Source of the DNA: Bacillota bacterium | GTDB lineage: Bacteria; Bacillota; Clostridia; Acetivibrionales; DSM-2933 | Reading direction: 5' to 3' | Length of the DNA: 16,771 bases | Assembly: GCA_023430975.1 (NCBI GenBank) | Contig: JAEYYB010000052.1 | Span: 1 to 16,771, forward strand | Shown: in pieces, positions 14,891 to 16,771 of the stretch | Layout: each line of letters opens with the position of its first letter | How positions within the stretch are numbered: position 1 is the stretch's first letter | The notes under the pieces: generated by a model | What the model saw: only the letters and a program-made list of their open reading frames with translations | The model's database searches: none | What the model was told of the DNA's origin: nothing | Translations under genes and position numbers: made by a program

Positions 14891-15787
14891 ATGTTAAGTA
14901 GAAAATCTTTGTTTATGTCAGTTACAGTTATTGGGATGTCTGCAGCAATCTATGCAGTACCTGTCAATGCTTCAGCCTCATCTTCAAATCTGCAGACAGG
15001 CTCAAGGGGAACAGCAGTGGTCAATCTTCAGAACGATTTACGGAAAGCAGGGTTTTTTAGTGCCAAGAGTACAGGCTACTTTGGATCTATTACTAAAAAC
15101 TCAGTATTAAAGCTTCAAAAGAAATATGGCCTAAAGGCTGATGGAATTGTCGGAACAAAAACGTATAAAGCCATTAACAGTGCTTTGTCAAAGGTAAGTT
15201 CTACGGCAACAAGCAGCTCTTCGGCAACAGCAAAACTATTAACCAGCACTCAAAGTGATGTCCAGGCTGCACAAAAGATTACATCAAGGGCCGGGGAAGA
15301 TAGGACTGATTACTTAATTCCATGGTTTGGCGGTGTTGAGGAAATTTTTGCACGTGACTCTAATGCGACTGTGTTTGATATTGAAACAGGCATGAGTTTT
15401 AACGTTAAAAGAAGTTACGGCTATAACCATGCGGACTGTGAGCCCCTTACCGCAAGGGACACAGAGATTATGAAAAAAATATATAATGGTCAGTGGAGTT
15501 GGAGCAGAAGAGCAGTTGTTGTAACGGTTAACGGAATTAAAATACCTGCATCTATGGCAGGTATGCCTCATGCTGGATTGGATAGTGCAGATGAAAGTGC
15601 CTATGTAGGATACAGAAGCGGTGGGTATGGTGCCGGAACTAATTTGGATAAAGTCAAAGGTAATGCTATGGACGGTCATTTTGATATTCATTTTTATAAT
15701 AGCAAAACCCATGGTACCAATAAAGTTGATAAAAATCACCAGAATATGGTTAGTGCAGCACTTAAATGGTTGGAAGGAAATCGCTAA
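14891..15787 (+). CDS. Secreted peptidoglycan-binding protein with conserved His-rich C-terminal domain
   Basis: This is a 298-residue exported protein. The signal peptide is residues 1-29, with cleavage after ASA. A PG_binding_1 domain at about 33-96 contains the LQNDLRKAGFF, GYFGSIT and DGIVGTKTYKA blocks. A Ser/Thr-rich linker spans about 100-125. Residues 135-298 form a domain that I recognise from other clostridial peptidoglycan-binding proteins but cannot name. Its fixed features are HADCEPLTARDTEIMKKIY (from H180), WSWSRR, SMAGMPHAG (H227), GHFDIHF (H263, H267), KTHGTNKVD (H274) and a later H283. The spaced histidines and aspartates suggest a metal-dependent wall enzyme, but this is inference. 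The ribosome site GAGAGGGG is 8 bases before the ATG. Expression is probably governed by the c-di-AMP riboswitch upstream, tying it to wall or turgor homeostasis. Confidence 0.9.
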   Translation: MLSRKSLFMSVTVIGMSAAIYAVPVNASASSSNLQTGSRGTAVVNLQNDLRKAGFFSAKSTGYFGSITKNSVLKLQKKYGLKADGIVGTKTYKAINSALSKVSSTATSSSSATAKLLTSTQSDVQAAQKITSRAGEDRTDYLIPWFGGVEEIFARDSNATVFDIETGMSFNVKRSYGYNHADCEPLTARDTEIMKKIYNGQWSWSRRAVVVTVNGIKIPASMAGMPHAGLDSADESAYVGYRSGGYGAGTNLDKVKGNAMDGHFDIHFYNSKTHGTNKVDKNHQNMVSAALKWLEGNR

Positions 15788-15845
15788 CATTATAAATATA
15801 ACACTTTTAATATATATTGAATAAATTAATTAATATTGGATATGT

Positions 15846-15886
15846 TAAATATAACGAACTATTTATAAAGTAGTTCGTTATATTTA
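15846..15886 (+). terminator. 16-bp stem-loop after the peptidoglycan-binding gene
   Basis: The arms 15846-15861 and 15871-15886 pair perfectly and contain ATAACGAACTA / TAGTTCGTTAT. The hairpin starts 58 bases past the stop. The downstream tract (TAGTTATGGAATTTTT) is weak for an intrinsic terminator. The same AACGAACT core is in the hairpin at 16559. Confidence 0.5.
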
Positions 15887-16015
15887 TAGTTATGGAATTT
15901 TTATCAGAATGAATTAATGCTTTGTTATCTCTAAAATTCGTTATTTATATGTTGCAAAAGATTAGGTATTAACAAATTTGAAATGCCCTTAATAGTGGAT
16001 TGGAGGAGATGGTAA

Positions 16016-16189
16016 TTGAGGAATAAAAAGAATGTAAGAGGTAGACAATCCGGTATTGGTCCTACCGTAGCACCAGGAATTAACGATGAACAACTTGGGG
16101 AGAATGCAACAAAGGAGGACATAAAAAATGGGAATTCAACAAAAGTTATAAGGCTGTTTTGGGATGAAAACGATCCAAGAAGCAAATAA
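16016..16189 (+). CDS. Micro-protein 1 of a tandem QLGEN pair (57 residues, TTG start)
   Basis: I do not recognise this protein. TTG at 16016 follows GGAGGAG by 7 bases, a strong ribosome site. No ATG gives a comparable frame. The product is hydrophilic, starts RNKKNVRGRQ, and holds the block GPTVAPGINDEQLGENATKE (15-34). It ends with a charged tail containing one aromatic patch (LFWDE) and PRSK. There is no signal peptide, membrane segment or cysteine. Micro-protein 2, about 220 bases downstream, shares the P-S/T-V-A ... D/E-QLGEN core and a lysine-rich N-terminus. That conservation is the main evidence that both are translated. Its role is unknown. Basic N-termini with an acidic core could suit nucleic-acid or spore-matrix binding, but this is speculation. 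Confidence 0.7.
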   Translation: MRNKKNVRGRQSGIGPTVAPGINDEQLGENATKEDIKNGNSTKVIRLFWDENDPRSK

Positions 16190-16203
16190 TAAGGTTATAC
16201 TAT

Positions 16204-16260
16204 ATTAAAAGTGTTAATAATCTTACATTTGGCGGAGCAAATAACGAACGGTTCAACATA
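16204..16260 (+). repeat. Family A element, truncated 57-bp copy
   Basis: The left arm ATTAAAAGTGTTAATAATCT continues into TACATTTGGC and the internal GGAGCAAATAACGAACGG. Both resemble the left half of the 11736 element. The right half is missing. It abuts the full copy at 16261 in direct orientation and lies between the two micro-protein genes. Confidence 0.65.
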
Positions 16261-16358
16261 ATTAAAATCAGTATTAATCTTGCATTTGGCAGAGCAAAAT
16301 ATCGAACGGTATAACGTTATTTTGTGATAGACAAATAGCAAGATTAATTGATTATAAT
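16261..16358 (+). repeat. Family A 98-bp long-hairpin element, copy 2
   Basis: The arms 16261-16290 and 16330-16358 are complementary with small bulges, and the interior AAAATA..CG / CG..TATTTT extends the stem. It has the same length and internal AGAGCAAA..CGAACGG as 11736-11833. Arm bases differ between the copies, yet pairing is kept. Its right end holds TAGACA (16328-16333) and TATAAT (16353-16358), 19 bases apart. This is a weak candidate promoter for micro-protein 2. Confidence 0.7.
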
Positions 16359-16412
16359 ATGCTGTATGGACAATGGCTGTAAAATAACAGTAGAGATCAA
16401 AGGAGGAGAAAC

Positions 16413-16550
16413 GTGGATAATAATAAAAAAGGCAAAAAAAATAAGGGCGTTGAGCCAAGTGTAGCAAATGATCAGCTTGGTGAAAACGAAATTGACAAGG
16501 ATGTGGCTGGTAAATACCGTGAAGTAGGGAATAAAAAGAAAAATAAATAA
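16413..16550 (+). CDS. Micro-protein 2 of a tandem QLGEN pair (45 residues, GTG start)
   Basis: GTG at 16413 follows AGGAGGAG (16401-16408) at ideal distance. The frame runs 46 codons to TAA and ends just before a hairpin terminator. The product is very hydrophilic: lysine/asparagine-rich ends (DNNKKGKKNKG at the start, NKKKNK at the end) surround the block GVEPSVANDQLGENEIDKDV (12-31). That block matches residues 15-36 of micro-protein 1 with a short gap. There are no cysteines, signal or membrane segment, and it is likely disordered. I do not recognise the family. Two tandem copies of such a short conserved block, each with a near-consensus ribosome site, argue for a real small gene family. 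Function is unknown. Confidence 0.72.
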   Translation: MDNNKKGKKNKGVEPSVANDQLGENEIDKDVAGKYREVGNKKKNK

Positions 16551-16558
16551 TTAACAGG

Positions 16559-16600
16559 AAATAACGAACTGGTTTAAATGAATTATGCAGTTCGTTATTT
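16559..16600 (+). terminator. Terminator after micro-protein 2
   Basis: AAATAACGAACTG pairs perfectly with CAGTTCGTTATTT (16559-16571 with 16588-16600) around a 16-base loop. ATTTTTATAATTTATTTTT follows. It starts 9 bases past the stop codon. Confidence 0.8.
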
Positions 16601-16703
16601 ATTTTTATAATTTATTTTTATAGAAACTATGGTGTTTATATGATACATTAGTGTTGCAAAAAATTTTCAACAAAAAGTCAATGTAAATTCATTACTGGTA
16701 TAG

Positions 16704-16737
16704 CTTGCACCCATAAGAAAATAATGGGTAGTGCAAG
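16704..16737 (+). other. Stem-loop at the window edge, possible start of a structured RNA
   Basis: CTTGCACCCAT (16704-16714) pairs with ATGG..GTGCAAG (ending 16737), with a small bulge. A second mini-hairpin, GAGA-GTGA-UCUC (16748-16759), with a GNRA-type loop, follows. Then the window ends in AAGGCTGAGCACT. This looks like the 5' part of a leader RNA. It matches no riboswitch class I can recall, and the rest is cut off. Between 16601 and 16703 I see only AT-rich sequence. Confidence 0.35.
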
Positions 16738-16771
16738 AGAAAAAGAGAGTGATCTCTTAAGGCTGAGCACT

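Noticed and set aside
16111..16151. AAAGGAGG with a well-spaced ATG (16128) inside micro-protein 1
   Set aside because: The frame it opens is only 7 codons. The bases are explained as coding sequence (TKED) of micro-protein 1.
1..16771. CRISPR array, tRNA or rRNA genes
   Set aside because: I saw no regularly spaced direct repeats, no tRNA cloverleaf with GTTCRA/CCA features and no rRNA-like sequence. The repeats present are hairpin elements, not spaced arrays.

Overview
The window is low-GC DNA with strong AGGAGG-type ribosome binding sites and a PFOR-centred anaerobic gene set. This points to an obligately anaerobic, Gram-positive member of the Clostridia. The c-di-AMP riboswitch, the NatA/NatB pair and the compact archaeal-type ProS fit this. 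I would guess a Ruminiclostridium / Clostridium cluster III organism, but the genus is an inference from general resemblance.

Layout, left to right. (1) 1-243: the C-terminal end of an IS630-family transposase, cut by the window edge. (2) 509-4030, minus: a full-length pyruvate:ferredoxin oxidoreductase (nifJ) with its own terminator. (3) 4442-7193, plus: ispD, then the natA-natB ABC exporter pair. A 45-bp direct repeat lies on each side of ispD. (4) A 27-bp-stem bidirectional terminator separates natB from a convergent, strongly diverged ispF homologue (7303-7773, minus). (5) 7894-9508, plus: a promoter, a short leader with an intrinsic terminator, then proS. (6) 9652-10506, plus: a secreted SH3b plus CAP-domain protein. 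(7) 10736-11677, minus: an RluA-family pseudouridine synthase. (8) 11830-14274, minus: a sugar-phosphate nucleotidyltransferase / left-handed beta-helix / phosphomannomutase-like fusion whose mutase part has lost its catalytic signatures. (9) 14643-15787, plus: a c-di-AMP (ydaO/yuaA) riboswitch ahead of a secreted peptidoglycan-binding protein. (10) 16016-16550, plus: two tandem, related micro-proteins with non-ATG starts. (11) The right edge holds the start of another structured element.

Most genes are housekeeping: pyruvate oxidation, MEP isoprenoid steps, tRNA charging and RNA modification. Several encode cell-envelope functions: the exporter, the CAP protein, sugar-nucleotide synthesis and the riboswitch-controlled wall protein. 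The wall protein is probably tuned by c-di-AMP, which links turgor and wall state to expression in Firmicutes.

The less ordinary content lies between the genes. One family is a 98-bp long-hairpin repeat with compensatory changes between copies (11736-11833 and 16261-16358, plus partial copies). A second hairpin family shares an ACTTCCG arm and a GAGTWAA loop (near 4264, 5153, 7222 and 10571). A third recurring theme is gene-end palindromes containing an AACGAACT core. The paired QLGEN micro-proteins, with one of the 98-bp elements between them, are the best candidate for something undescribed.
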